A stretch of 64,000 bases of DNA from Candidatus Sulfotelmatobacter sp. Its GTDB lineage: Bacteria > Vulcanimicrobiota > Vulcanimicrobiia > Vulcanimicrobiales > Vulcanimicrobiaceae. The translations under genes and the position numbers were made by a program. The DNA lies in NCBI GenBank assembly GCA_035504415.1, contig DATJRY010000012.1:186001-250000 (forward strand), given 5' to 3'. Under the pieces are notes generated by a model. That model worked only from the letters and a program-made list of their open reading frames with translations, was not told the DNA's origin and ran no database searches. This document shows positions 25,351 through 34,482 of this stretch, piece after piece; within the stretch, counting starts at the first letter, position 1, and every line of letters starts with the position of its first letter.

Positions 25351-26199
25351 TTGCGACGCTATGGCTTTCTCGTTGCGGTCGGCGTGGTAACGCTGGCTGC
25401 CTGCGGAGGTGGCGGATCGACGCCGCCGCCCGCTAACCAGGCCGCACCCACGCCGACCCCGGTGGCTACCGCCACCGCGGCGCCGACGGCGACGCCGACT
25501 CCGGCGCCCGGCGCGGTGAGTCTGGCGTACACCAGCACGTTCGGGGCGAGCAGTCCCGCCACGACGGCGCCGGCGGCGCTCGCCTTCCAGGCCGAGACCC
25601 AGACCGCCAGCCTGACGGCGACCGAGCCCAACTACACCGGTTCCTTCGCGGCCAGCTCGAGCTGCGCGGCCGTCACGGTCAGCCCGGCGAGCGCCGCCAA
25701 CGGCCAGTTCACCCTGACCGCCGTCTCGGCCGCGTCGAGCGGCTGCACCATCACCGTCACCGGCGCGACCGGTCACAGCGCGACCCTGGCCGCGACGGTG
25801 CCCGCACCGGGCGGCGTCCAGCTGCGCTGGGTCGGCCCCGGCTATCAGAACCTCCCGGCCCCGGTCGGCTTGCTGGCAGGTCCGATCAACATCGTCGGCA
25901 CCGGCTCGCTCTTCGCGGCGACGTTGGTGGCGACCGAGACCGCGTATCTGGGCGGCTATACCACGCCGGTCGCGAGCGCGGGCTGCGGCGGTAACCTCGC
26001 CATCACCGCGGCGACGCCGATCATCCCGCCGCTGCCGACCACGCCGCCAGGTGCGAGCTTCAGCTACTACACGGTGACCGCCAGCGCCGCGATCGCGAGC
26101 TCGGCGAACTGCACGATCAGCACCGGCGACAGTGCGACGCCGCCGTCGACGAACGACATCGGCGTCGTCGTCACGACCTCGGGAGGGAGCATCCAGTGA
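25351..26199 (+). CDS. Putative lipoprotein with Pro/Thr linker
   Basis: 282 residues from TTG 25351 with GAGAGAGGA upstream. Lipobox LAAC followed by a glycine run, then a Pro/Thr/Ala linker (residues about 25-55), then a Thr/Ser/Ala-rich beta-structured domain with three cysteine-containing strands (SSSCAAVTVSPASAANGQFT, SGCTITVTGATG, ANCTISTG) that look like repeated Ig-like units. No family recognised. Its stop overlaps the start of the next lipoprotein (GTGA), so both are made together as an exported pair. Confidence 0.7.
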   Translation: MRRYGFLVAVGVVTLAACGGGGSTPPPANQAAPTPTPVATATAAPTATPTPAPGAVSLAYTSTFGASSPATTAPAALAFQAETQTASLTATEPNYTGSFAASSSCAAVTVSPASAANGQFTLTAVSAASSGCTITVTGATGHSATLAATVPAPGGVQLRWVGPGYQNLPAPVGLLAGPINIVGTGSLFAATLVATETAYLGGYTTPVASAGCGGNLAITAATPIIPPLPTTPPGASFSYYTVTASAAIASSANCTISTGDSATPPSTNDIGVVVTTSGGSIQ

Positions 26200-28637
26200 T
26201 CCGCCTGCGCACGACCCTCGCTCGCGCCGCGCTGACGGCGCTCGTGACCGGCGCGCTCCTCTCGGCTTGCTCCGGTGGCGGCGGTGGAACATCGCCGTCC
26301 GTTCCGGCCGCGACGCCGACACCGGCGACGAAGGGCTCTTCGGCGCTGGCGCAAGGCCACGTCACCGCGATCATCCCCGCCAAGACCACCCCGCAGTCGA
26401 GCTCGTCGAGCCTGCGTAAGGGTCCGAAGTACCTCAACACCAGCGATCCCAACTCCGCGATCGTCGTCTCGGTGCAGCCGGCCGATCCGGCCGAAGCGGC
26501 ACAGTGGGAGACGTCCTACGGCACGGCGGGTTTCACCGTCTGCTACGACCTGTACACCAACGGCGTCGCCAACGCGGCGCTCGATCCGACGCCGGTCGCG
26601 GGCGGCGTGCAGATCTCGTTCGCGATCCCGGCCGTCCCGGGCAACGACACCTTCACTTTCACGCAGTACGACGGCCAGTGCAGTCCGACCGATCCGTACG
26701 CGGCACCCTCGCCCGCGCCGGGTGCGAACGGCAACGGCGTCCTGGCGACGGCGCCGGGTTTGACGGTCAACATCACGACCGGCGTCGCCAACGACTTCAA
26801 CGTCCAACTGACGGCCTGCGGCGCACCCTCGACGACCGGTGGCCCGTGCTCGAACGCGACGCCGCCGCCGGGCACGCCGCCGACGACCGTGCAGCTCGGC
26901 GCGTCCGTCGCCGCGGTGTATCTCGGCGGCGGGAGTCCGTCGCCGACGACGCTGGCCGCACCGGTCCCCGTTCCGATCGCGCAGCCGATACGCGAGCAAG
27001 GCGCGTTCTTGATCGCCGGCAAGCACGTCGGCGTACCGATTCCCGTCGTCGGGCTCGATTCGGCCGGCTACGTGATCGCGGGCTCACCCGCCACCGGTTC
27101 GGGCGCGTTGCCCAAGGCCGGTGACAAGATCACCATCAAGCACACCGAGTCGCTCGCCGGCGCGACCGTCACCGGCCACGGCACGCTGTACCTCGTCGAC
27201 GCGACGACCGGTGCCATCGCGCAAACCGAAGGCGCGAACGGGATCACGCTCACGCAGCTCAACGCGCTCGACGCCGCCGACGCGGTCTCGGGCGGCACGG
27301 TCGGCGATCCGTACGCGGTCGTGCTCTCGACCGACGCCGGCGGCGGCATCGCGAGCGTGACCTCGTACACGATCACGCTCAACGCGACGCTCAACGGCAC
27401 CGCGGTGACGCCGCAGACGCTGACGATCAAGCCGCAGTCGGCACTCTTCAGCGCCTCGGCAACCGCGCCGGCCGACGGCTACGCCGACGCCGGCGGTCCG
27501 TACGTCGCGGCGGCCGACGTCATCTCGACCTTCGGCTTCGGCGCCGGCGATCCGGCGGCCGCGGGCCAAGGCTTCTGGGTCACCGACGGCGGCGTCATCG
27601 CCGAAGCCGGCGGCGCGCGCTACACCGTGACCGGTGCCGGCGCGCTCACCGGCGAGGCGTTCGACGGCAACACGTCGGTCGAGCAGATCTTCGCCGTCGA
27701 CAGCGCCGCCGCGCTCGGCTCGCTGCAGACGACGGAAGCCGTCAACGCGACGGCGTCGGGACTCTACGTGTTCGACCCGGTCGCGCACGTGAGCTTGCCG
27801 GTCGCCGTCCAGTACGTGCAGACCAACGACTACATCGGGTTCCAACACCCGGCCGGCGTCGTGTGGATTCCCGGCGGCTACATCTACGTCGCCGAGAACA
27901 ACCATCTGTGGGCGATCGATCCGCAGTCGAACGGTGCGGGCACCGGGCTGACGACGGTGACCAACGGCGCGACCACGTACGTGCAGGCCGAAGCGATCGG
28001 CGAAGTGCCCGTCAGCGGGCTCAGCTTCACCGGCGTCACCGGCATCGGCATGATCGCGCTCAACGGGCAGATCGTGATGGCCGACCCCGGCAACAACCGG
28101 ATCGTCTCGGTCAACCCGGCGACCGGCGTCGCGACGACGGTCGTCAGCGGCGCGCCGTACGTCGGGCTCGCCGTCTACGGCAGCAACTTGGTCGCGACGG
28201 CGACCAACGACACGATCACCGAGATCGTGAGCGGCGCGTCCGATCCGTTCGGCATCGCGACCGGCGCGGTGACCGACGGTGTCGTCGGCGACGTGTTGCC
28301 GCCGGCGGCCGCCACCGCACCCGCACCGTACGCGGTGCAGGGGCAGACGGCGAGCTTCTTCGGGAGCGCGTCGACGCCGACGCTCCCGTACACCCTCGCG
28401 CCGTTCAGCGCGACCGGCCCGGTGTTCGCGCCGGCGGCGCAGACGGCGATCGCGGGCGGGACGCTCGACTTCGCACCGGACACGTCCTTCGGGACGATCT
28501 CGGCGACGGCGGGCGGCGCGGTCAAGGCGCCGTTCGGGATCGTGTTCATCGGCACCAACAACGGCACCAACGCCGCGTTGACGCCGAACGCGTTCCTGTT
28601 CACCGACAACGGCAACGTCCGCACGCTGGTCCCGTAG
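26196..28637 (+). CDS. Large lipoprotein with C-terminal beta-propeller-like region
   Basis: 813 residues from GTG 26196. Lipobox at ALLSAC then glycines. The N-terminal 450 residues are Thr/Ala-rich beta segments (for example KAGDKITIKHTESLAGATVT). The C-terminal part from about 540 has NHL/YncE-like blades: GVVWIPGGYIYVAENNHLWA, IALNGQIVMADPGNNRIVSV, APYVGLAVYGSNLVATATND and PFGIVFIGTNNG. A surface adhesion or carbohydrate-binding role is typical of such propellers but unproven. Followed by a strong terminator. Confidence 0.75.
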   Translation: MIRLRTTLARAALTALVTGALLSACSGGGGGTSPSVPAATPTPATKGSSALAQGHVTAIIPAKTTPQSSSSSLRKGPKYLNTSDPNSAIVVSVQPADPAEAAQWETSYGTAGFTVCYDLYTNGVANAALDPTPVAGGVQISFAIPAVPGNDTFTFTQYDGQCSPTDPYAAPSPAPGANGNGVLATAPGLTVNITTGVANDFNVQLTACGAPSTTGGPCSNATPPPGTPPTTVQLGASVAAVYLGGGSPSPTTLAAPVPVPIAQPIREQGAFLIAGKHVGVPIPVVGLDSAGYVIAGSPATGSGALPKAGDKITIKHTESLAGATVTGHGTLYLVDATTGAIAQTEGANGITLTQLNALDAADAVSGGTVGDPYAVVLSTDAGGGIASVTSYTITLNATLNGTAVTPQTLTIKPQSALFSASATAPADGYADAGGPYVAAADVISTFGFGAGDPAAAGQGFWVTDGGVIAEAGGARYTVTGAGALTGEAFDGNTSVEQIFAVDSAAALGSLQTTEAVNATASGLYVFDPVAHVSLPVAVQYVQTNDYIGFQHPAGVVWIPGGYIYVAENNHLWAIDPQSNGAGTGLTTVTNGATTYVQAEAIGEVPVSGLSFTGVTGIGMIALNGQIVMADPGNNRIVSVNPATGVATTVVSGAPYVGLAVYGSNLVATATNDTITEIVSGASDPFGIATGAVTDGVVGDVLPPAAATAPAPYAVQGQTASFFGSASTPTLPYTLAPFSATGPVFAPAAQTAIAGGTLDFAPDTSFGTISATAGGAVKAPFGIVFIGTNNGTNAALTPNAFLFTDNGNVRTLVP

Positions 28638-28667
28638 CCACGGCTGCGGTTCCGATCGGACCTCGCG

Positions 28668-28702
28668 GAGGGCGGCTCGACGAGCCGCCCTCTCCTTTTT
28701 TT
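28668..28702 (+). terminator. Rho-independent terminator
   Basis: GAGGGCGGCTCG (28668-28679), one-base spacer, complement 28681-28692, then TCCTTTTTTT. The effective loop is a few bases larger after fraying. It ends the lipoprotein pair and also faces the convergent MFS gene. Confidence 0.9.
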
Positions 28703-28705
28703 GAG

Positions 28706-29902
28706 CTACGTCTTGGCGGGTGCCGCTTGCAGGTTGCGATCCTGCGTCACGACCATCGCGACGATCGCGATGAGTCCGAGCACGACGGCGGCGCCGGTGA
28801 TCGACGCGTACAGGCCGACGACGTTCGCAGCGATCCCGACGAGCAGCGCGGGGATGCTGAAGCCGAGATAACCCGCGACGAAGTAGGCAGAGATCACCTC
28901 GGCGCGATGCGCCGCCGGCGCGATCGCGTTGACGACGTTGAGACCCGCCAAGTAGCCCAGACCGTTGCCGAGCCCGACGACCAGCGTCGCCGACGCGACC
29001 AGCACGTACAGGTGCGTCGGCACGCCCAGCAGCAGCATCCAGATGCCGACGCCCAGGGCCACCAGCGCGAGCAGCAGCGCGGCGCGGTTCGAGACCGCGC
29101 GGCCGACGAATTGCGCGCAGAAGCTGCCCGTCTGCGTTCCCGTGACGACGAACGCCCCGACCAAGAGCGAGTGCAGATCGAGCGACTTGATCAGGAAGGT
29201 CGGCACCAGCGAGGCGAAGATCGCCAGCGCCGACCAGCCGACGAACGCGACCGTCGAGACCAAGAAGAACGGCCGCCGGATCGTCGGGTCGATCGCCGGG
29301 AGGCCGTGATGGGCCGCCGGTTGCAAGTGCGGACACGACGGCACGGTCGCCACGGCCGCCGCGCACGCGGCGAGCAGCACGATGTGCACCAGATACGGCA
29401 GCGTCGTCGGATAGGGCGCGTACTGGCCGAGGAAACCGCCGAGCAGCGCGCCCAGCGACGAACCGACGGTCAGCCCGATCAGCGCGACCGCGCCGGCGCG
29501 CGGACGCATCGGCTCGTCCATCCACTCGCGAATCGCCGCCGTCGCGGTACCGGTCCCGATCCCCATCGCCAGCCCTTGCAGGATGCGCGCGGCGATCAGC
29601 CACCACAGGCCCGTGGCGAACGCGAACACCAGCGAGCCGCACGCGTGGATGCCGAGCGCGACCAGCAGCGTCTTGCGCCGCCCGAACGTGTCGGACACGC
29701 CGCCCAGGAAGAGCAGCGAGGGGATCAGCGAGGCGGCGTAGATCGCGAACACCAAGCTGATGTCGCCCGGCGTCAGTCCCCACTCGCGGCGATACAGCTC
29801 GTAGAGCGGCGAGGGCATGAACGTCCCCGCCAGCATCAGCCCCAGCGCGGCGGCGGCGATGGGATACTTCCCGGCGGCGGGATTCGGAGCGGCGGCGGCC
29901 AT
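28706..29902 (-). CDS. MFS transporter
   Basis: 398 residues, about 12 transmembrane helices in two halves. The A-motif between helices 2 and 3 reads GGVSDTFGRRKTLLVAL (consensus GxxxDRxGRR), and GLGNGLGYLAGLNVVNAIAP lies in the second half. It resembles drug-proton antiporters (DHA1). There is no adjacent regulator, so the substrate cannot be inferred. The start at 29902 is near the edge of the intergenic space before comEA, which is transcribed in the opposite direction. Confidence 0.9.
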   Translation of the reverse strand: MAAAAPNPAAGKYPIAAAALGLMLAGTFMPSPLYELYRREWGLTPGDISLVFAIYAASLIPSLLFLGGVSDTFGRRKTLLVALGIHACGSLVFAFATGLWWLIAARILQGLAMGIGTGTATAAIREWMDEPMRPRAGAVALIGLTVGSSLGALLGGFLGQYAPYPTTLPYLVHIVLLAACAAAVATVPSCPHLQPAAHHGLPAIDPTIRRPFFLVSTVAFVGWSALAIFASLVPTFLIKSLDLHSLLVGAFVVTGTQTGSFCAQFVGRAVSNRAALLLALVALGVGIWMLLLGVPTHLYVLVASATLVVGLGNGLGYLAGLNVVNAIAPAAHRAEVISAYFVAGYLGFSIPALLVGIAANVVGLYASITGAAVVLGLIAIVAMVVTQDRNLQAAPAKT

Positions 29903-29991
29903 GCAGGCCAGAAACCCCGCCGCCGGCGCGAGGGCTGCGCTCGGTCATCGACGGCCCTTGTCGCACGCGGTGCGCGGCGTGAACGAACGGC

Positions 29992-30663
29992 GTGCGTACG
30001 TTCGTGTTCGTCGCGTTGGCGTTGGTGGCCGCGGTGGTGCTGTTTCGCCCGGCCGCGCGGGCGCCGGCACAGCCGGCGTGGTCGTCGGTGACGATCGCGC
30101 CGGAGCCGGTCGAGAGCGGGGCGCCGCGGCGGCATCCGCGCGCGCGACGCGCCGCGCGCTTGCCGGCGGACGCCGGTGCGCTGGCGTACGTCGCCGGCTC
30201 GGTGGTCCGCCCCGGCGTCTATCCGGTCCCGCCGGGCGCGCGCGTGCGCGACCTGCTCGCCGCCGCCGGCGGCACGCGCGCCGACGCCGACTTGGTCGCG
30301 GTGAACTTGGCGGCGCACGTCGAGGACGGCGACGAGGTCGTCGTCCCGAAGCTCGGCGAGGTCGTCCCACGCCGCACGCGCCGGACGCACGGTCCGCGCC
30401 GCGCGCACGCGCACGCCCACCCGCGGCGGGGCCGGCGCGCGGAGCGCAGAGGGCGTGAGGTGCCGGCGAGCCCGGTGGATCTCAATCGCGCCGACGCCGA
30501 GCAGCTGGCCGCGGTTCCCGGTATCGGCCCGGCGTTGGCCGAGCGGATCGTCGCGTTTCGCGCCGCCAACGGCCCGTTCGGCTCGACCGACGAGCTGCTC
30601 GACGTCGAAGGCGTGACCGACAAGCGGCTCGACGCGGCCATGCCGTATCTCGCCCTACGGTGA
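29992..30663 (+). CDS. comEA: ComEA-type DNA-binding competence protein
   Basis: 223 residues from GTG 29992. N-terminal membrane anchor (FVFVALALVAAVVLF), an SLBB domain (residues about 60-120: YVAGSVVRPGVYPVPPGARV), a long Arg/His-rich linker, and a C-terminal double helix-hairpin-helix domain (VDLNRADAEQLAAVPGIGPA, then AERIVAFRAANGPFGSTDEL). It is the periplasmic receptor of double-stranded DNA that hands it to ComEC. In many genomes it lies next to comEC; here 12 kb separates them. A decayed copy of the same HhH domain lies at the left end of the window. Confidence 0.9.
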   Translation: MRTFVFVALALVAAVVLFRPAARAPAQPAWSSVTIAPEPVESGAPRRHPRARRAARLPADAGALAYVAGSVVRPGVYPVPPGARVRDLLAAAGGTRADADLVAVNLAAHVEDGDEVVVPKLGEVVPRRTRRTHGPRRAHAHAHPRRGRRAERRGREVPASPVDLNRADAEQLAAVPGIGPALAERIVAFRAANGPFGSTDELLDVEGVTDKRLDAAMPYLALR

Positions 30664-30718
30664 GCGAGACGTACGCGGGCGCCGTAGAAGAGCGGCGGGC
30701 GTGGGTACGTCTGGGGCG

Positions 30719-31333
30719 ATGAAACGCTCGTTTGCCCCACTCGCCCTGGTGGCCGCCGCCGTGCTGCTCGGCGTCGCCGCTGCGCCGGGCGCCGACGCGC
30801 CGCTCGACCAATATTTCGGTCCGTTCAAGATGAGCGCGCTCGAGGTGCGCGAGCGGATCGACAAGCTGGGCGAGGCGTACGCGAAGCGCTGGGCCGACGA
30901 CGCCTCGCTGCTGCACGACGCCGGAATGGTCGAGTCGTCGCTGCAGGCGTGGGCGGCGCGTTACCCGCACGACCACTGGCTGGCGCCGACGGCGTTCCAT
31001 CTGGCGCAGCTCTATCAGGAGATCCAGACGCCGCAGGCGCGCGCGCGGGCCCGTGCGATGTACGCCTACGTCGTGCGGGCGTTCCCGAGCTCGCGCCAAG
31101 CCCACCTCGCGCGCGAGCGATTGGCGCACGGCTTCCCGCCGCTGCACGCGGAGTCGGCCGTGCGGCCGACGCCGTATCCGTACGCCACGGCGGCGCCGGC
31201 GACCCCGGCCGCAAGTGCGGCGCCCTCGCCGGCGCCGGGGACCGCGACGAGCGCGCCGGCGAGCAGCGAGCCGGCGACGGGCACGCCGGCGCCGGCGGCA
31301 TCCGGGACGCCGCCGCCGAAGCCGGGCTCATGA
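30719..31333 (+). CDS. Exported protein with TPR-like helices and Pro/Ala-rich tail
   Basis: About 204 residues. I prefer ATG 30719 (CTGGGG upstream) to GTG 30701. Signal peptide MKRSFAPLALVAAAVLLGVA. Residues 40-145 are helical with a TPR-like pattern (SALEVRERIDKLGEAYAKRW, APTAFHLAQLYQEIQTPQAR, AYVVRAFPSSRQAHLARERL), as in YbgF/BamD-type proteins. The last 60 residues are Pro/Ala/Thr-rich low complexity. The stop overlaps the ATG of the following hydrolase (ATGA). Periplasmic; function unknown. Confidence 0.7.
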   Translation: MKRSFAPLALVAAAVLLGVAAAPGADAPLDQYFGPFKMSALEVRERIDKLGEAYAKRWADDASLLHDAGMVESSLQAWAARYPHDHWLAPTAFHLAQLYQEIQTPQARARARAMYAYVVRAFPSSRQAHLARERLAHGFPPLHAESAVRPTPYPYATAAPATPAASAAPSPAPGTATSAPASSEPATGTPAPAASGTPPPKPGS

Positions 31334-32370
31334 TCACGCGGGGCGGGGCGCTGGTCGGATTGAGCACCGTGGTCGCGGCGCCCTTGGCGGCGGCCGCGCA
31401 GAGCGCCGCGCCCGACGCGTCGGCCGCGCCGCCCGACGCGCAGCTCAGACCGCTGGGCATCGCGCTCGAACGGCATCCCTATCCGTATCCGCGGCGCATG
31501 CTCCCGCTGACGGTGCAGAACGTCGACGTCCGCATGGCCTACCTCGACCTCGCACCGGCCGGTCCGCCGGCCGGCGTCGCGTTGCTGCTGCACGGCCGCA
31601 ACTTTCCCGCCGGCTACTGGAAGCCGGTGATCGACGCGTTCGTCGGCCGCGGCTGGCGCGTCATCGCTCCCGACCAGCTCGGGTTCAACGCCTCTTCGCA
31701 CGCCGAGCTGCGCTACGACTTCCCGCTGTGGGCCGACACCACCGCGCAACTGCTCGACGCGCTCGGAGTGCCGCACGTCGACCTGCTCGTCGGGCACTCG
31801 ATCGGCGGGATCATGGCGACGACGCTCGCGGCGCGCCATCCGTCGCGCGTGCGCCGGCTGCTGCTCGAGGATCCGCTCGGTCTGGAAGATTATCGCGTGC
31901 TGATCCCCGCGGTGACGGACGCCTTCCTGTACGAGCACGAGCTGCACATGACGGCCGACGGGTACCGCGCGTTCCTCGCGAGCAACTACTTCCCGCACTG
32001 GAGCGAGGAGTACGAGTGGCTGGTGACGATTCGGCGTGAGATCGCGCTTAGCGCCGACTACCCGCAGTGGGTGCGCGTCTACATCCAGAGCTACCAGCAG
32101 CTGCACCGCACGCCGATCGCCGACACGCTGCGCGAGCTGACGATGCCGGTGCACCTGATCGTCGGCGAGTTCGACCACAACGCGCCCGGCAAGGCGTACG
32201 CGCCCGAGGCCGTGCGCGGGCGGCTGGGCCACAACGCCGAGCTGGCCCGTGCGCTCGTCCCGACGCTCCACGCCGGCGGCCTCGACGTGCTGCCCGGCGT
32301 CGGCCACTGCCCGCACCTGGACGCCTTCGACCGCTTCGACGCGATCGCCCGGACGTTCGCGACCGCGTGA
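31330..32370 (+). CDS. Exported alpha/beta-hydrolase
   Basis: 346 residues from ATG 31330. A Tat- or Sec-like leader (MITRGGALVGLSTVVAAPLA) suggests export. Fold marks: the oxyanion loop LLLHGRNFPAGYW, nucleophile GHSIGG (Ser near 158), and the terminal His in GVGHCPHLD. Acid residue probably in IVGEFDHNAPGK. Esterase or lipase-type carboxylic hydrolase; substrate unknown. Overlaps its neighbours at both ends (ATGA before, GTGA after), so it belongs to a three-gene operon with the TPR-like protein and the epoxide-hydrolase-like enzyme. Confidence 0.88.
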   Translation: MITRGGALVGLSTVVAAPLAAAAQSAAPDASAAPPDAQLRPLGIALERHPYPYPRRMLPLTVQNVDVRMAYLDLAPAGPPAGVALLLHGRNFPAGYWKPVIDAFVGRGWRVIAPDQLGFNASSHAELRYDFPLWADTTAQLLDALGVPHVDLLVGHSIGGIMATTLAARHPSRVRRLLLEDPLGLEDYRVLIPAVTDAFLYEHELHMTADGYRAFLASNYFPHWSEEYEWLVTIRREIALSADYPQWVRVYIQSYQQLHRTPIADTLRELTMPVHLIVGEFDHNAPGKAYAPEAVRGRLGHNAELARALVPTLHAGGLDVLPGVGHCPHLDAFDRFDAIARTFATA

Positions 32371-33254
32371 CCGGCGCGACGGCGACGACCTTCGTCGAAG
32401 CGAACGGCGGCCGCTTCGAGGTCGAGACGTGCGGTGAGGGCGACCGTTTGGCGCTCTGCCTGCACGGCTTTCCCGAGCACGCGATCTCGTGGCGCCATCA
32501 AGCGCCGCTGCTCGCGTCGCTCGGCTATCGCGTCTGGATGCCGAACCAGCGCGGCTACGGCAACTCGGCGCGCCCGGCCGCGACCAGCGCCTACGCCATG
32601 GAACACTTGCTGGCCGACGTCGCCGGCTTGATCGACGCGTCGGGCGCGCGCAGCGTGACGCTGCTGGGCCACGATTGGGGCGCGATGGTGGCCTGGGTGT
32701 TCGCGATCCGTCAGGTGCGCCCGCTCGAGCGTCTGGTCATCATGAACGTCCCCCACCCGGCGACGTTCCGCGCCGCGCTGCGCACGAGCTGGCGGCAGAA
32801 GCTGCGCTCGTCGTACGTCAGCTTCTTTCATCTGCCGTGGCTGCCGGAGTCTCTGCTCGGCCTCGATCGCGCCGAGCCGATCGCGCAGACGTTCTTGTTG
32901 TCGTCGTGCGACCGCAGCCGCTTTCCGCGCGACGTGCTCGAGGTCTACAAGCGCAACGCCGCGCGGCCGGGGGCGTTGCACGCGATGCTGGCGTGGTATC
33001 GCGCCAACGTCGGCGGCGGCGGGCTGGCGGCGCAGCTGCGCGCCGGCGTGCCGATCGTCGAGGTGCCGACGCTGGTGCTGTGGGGAACGGCCGACGTCGC
33101 GCTGGGCGTCGAGACGATCGCGGGCCTGGACCGCTACGTGCGCGACCTGACGGTGCGTTATCTCCCCGGCGTCTCGCACTGGGTGCAGCAAGAAGCACCC
33201 GAGGCCGTCAACGAAAAGCTCGCCGCGTTTGCGCGCGGCGAGCCCGTTCCGTAA
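32367..33254 (+). CDS. Epoxide hydrolase-like alpha/beta-hydrolase
   Basis: About 295 residues from GTG 32367. Oxyanion loop LCLHGFPEHAISWRHQ (HGFPE as in soluble epoxide hydrolases), nucleophile GHDWGAMVAW with Asp instead of Ser (near 105), and catalytic His in GVSHWVQQEAPE near the C-terminus. An Asp nucleophile means a water-adding enzyme of the epoxide hydrolase / fluoroacetate dehalogenase group. The cap has RSSYVSFFHLPWLPE. No signal peptide, so cytoplasmic. It could act with the haloacid dehalogenase elsewhere in the window, though they are not linked. Confidence 0.88.
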   Translation: MTGATATTFVEANGGRFEVETCGEGDRLALCLHGFPEHAISWRHQAPLLASLGYRVWMPNQRGYGNSARPAATSAYAMEHLLADVAGLIDASGARSVTLLGHDWGAMVAWVFAIRQVRPLERLVIMNVPHPATFRAALRTSWRQKLRSSYVSFFHLPWLPESLLGLDRAEPIAQTFLLSSCDRSRFPRDVLEVYKRNAARPGALHAMLAWYRANVGGGGLAAQLRAGVPIVEVPTLVLWGTADVALGVETIAGLDRYVRDLTVRYLPGVSHWVQQEAPEAVNEKLAAFARGEPVP

Positions 33255-33269
33255 CCGTCGGCGAGCGGG

Positions 33270-34307
33270 TTACCAGCCGCCGCCGGAGTCGCCTCCGCCG
33301 CCGCCGCCGAAATCGCCGCCACCGCCCCAGCCGCCGCCGCCGAAGTCGCCGCCGCCGCCACCGGCGTCACCGCCCCAGCCGCCGCCGCCGGTGTTCGAGG
33401 TGTCGATCTGGCCCGGATCGCTCTGCCAGCCGCTCGCGTCGCCGCCGTAGGCGGGATCGCCGACGCCCGCGATGTTGCCGGGCTGTTCGATGATCGTGTT
33501 GCCGCGGTTGCCGAACAGCTCGTTGCCCAGGAACGCGCCGCCGAGTCCCCCGAGCAGCCCGCTCCAGAAGCCGCCGCCGCCGTAGCCGCCATAGCCGCCG
33601 TAGCCGGGCCCGCCGTAGCCCGGTCCGCCGTAGCCCGGTCCGCCGCCGTAGCCGGGACCGCCGTACCCCGGACCACCGGGTCCGGGGCCGTACGTGCGCG
33701 GCCCCGCCATCGCGCGGAAGATGCCGCGAATCACGAAGAAGATGACCGCCAGGATGACGATCCACGCGATGAAGCCCAAATGGAACCCTCCTGTGCTGCT
33801 GTGCACCACGGTGCCCGACGGAGCGCGGTACACGACCGGTGCCTGCGCGCGGTGCAGCGACGAGGTGTGGCCGCGATAGGTGTTGAGAATCAGCGCGACG
33901 CCCGTCTCGACGCCTTGATCGTAGTCGCCCTGCGTGAAGTAGGGCCGCATCGCCTGGTAGATCGGTTGAAACGACGGAAAGAACTGGTGCGACGCGGTGT
34001 CGCCCGCGATGCGGATCTGCTTCTCGTCCTTGGCGATGAAGATCTCGACGCCGTTGACCTGCTGCTGCGCGAAGCTGCGTTCGAGCGCGTCGTTCGGGCT
34101 GACGCCGTCGAGCGAGGGCGTCGTGACGACGAGGACTTCCTTGCCGGTCTGCGCGTTGAACGTGCCGACTTGCTGGTTGATGTCGGCGATCGCGCTCTGC
34201 GAGAGCAGGTGCGCGTCGTCGATCACGTAGCTCGTACGCGCGAACGCCGGCAGCGCGGTCGTGGCCAGGGTGACGAGCAGGGCGGCTACTGCCGCGAGCG
34301 GTTTCAT
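33270..34307 (-). CDS. TPM-domain membrane protein with Gly-rich tail
   Basis: 345 residues. Signal peptide (MKPLAAVAALLVTLATTALP), TPM domain residues about 25-150 (YVIDDAHLLSQSAIADINQQ, KEVLVVTTPSLDG, VEIFIAKDEKQIRI), a transmembrane helix near 180-200 (LGFIAWIVILAVIFFVI), then about 140 residues of low-complexity Gly/Tyr/Pro repeats (GPGYGG units) and Gly-Gly-Gly-Asp/Trp. The layout matches YgcG-type TPM proteins, which are envelope proteins of unclear function. Probably in one transcript with rsfS and the 41-residue membrane protein upstream. Confidence 0.88.
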   Translation of the reverse strand: MKPLAAVAALLVTLATTALPAFARTSYVIDDAHLLSQSAIADINQQVGTFNAQTGKEVLVVTTPSLDGVSPNDALERSFAQQQVNGVEIFIAKDEKQIRIAGDTASHQFFPSFQPIYQAMRPYFTQGDYDQGVETGVALILNTYRGHTSSLHRAQAPVVYRAPSGTVVHSSTGGFHLGFIAWIVILAVIFFVIRGIFRAMAGPRTYGPGPGGPGYGGPGYGGGPGYGGPGYGGPGYGGYGGYGGGGFWSGLLGGLGGAFLGNELFGNRGNTIIEQPGNIAGVGDPAYGGDASGWQSDPGQIDTSNTGGGGWGGDAGGGGGDFGGGGWGGGGDFGGGGGGDSGGGW

Positions 34308-34356
34308 CGGTCCAAGTCCTCCGGTCCAGGTACTCCGCGGCGGTCGGGAAGTTCCG

Positions 34357-34482
34357 CTAGTGGACGCTGACGATGAGCACGGCGCCCACCGAGGTCAGGA
34401 TGAAGACGATGAGGACGGCCCACACGAAGACGCGCACCAGTCGATTGCCGAACCGGTTGCGCCGATAGGGCTTGGGCCTCAT
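34357..34482 (-). CDS. 41-residue single-span membrane protein
   Basis: ATG 34482 overlaps the rsfS stop (ATGA) and the frame ends at TAG 34357. The N-terminus is basic (MRPKPYRRNRFGNRLVRV) and is followed by one hydrophobic helix (WAVLIVFILTSVGAVLIVSV), giving an N-in orientation by the positive-inside rule. Translational coupling to rsfS and the clean topology support a real gene despite its size. Function unknown. Confidence 0.65.
   Translation of the reverse strand: MRPKPYRRNRFGNRLVRVFVWAVLIVFILTSVGAVLIVSVH

Noticed and set aside
24857-26322. Long minus-strand frame antisense to the lipoprotein at 25351
   Set aside because: Arg/Gly-rich shadow of a GC-rich gene; the plus-strand frame has a lipobox, a linker and a ribosome binding site.
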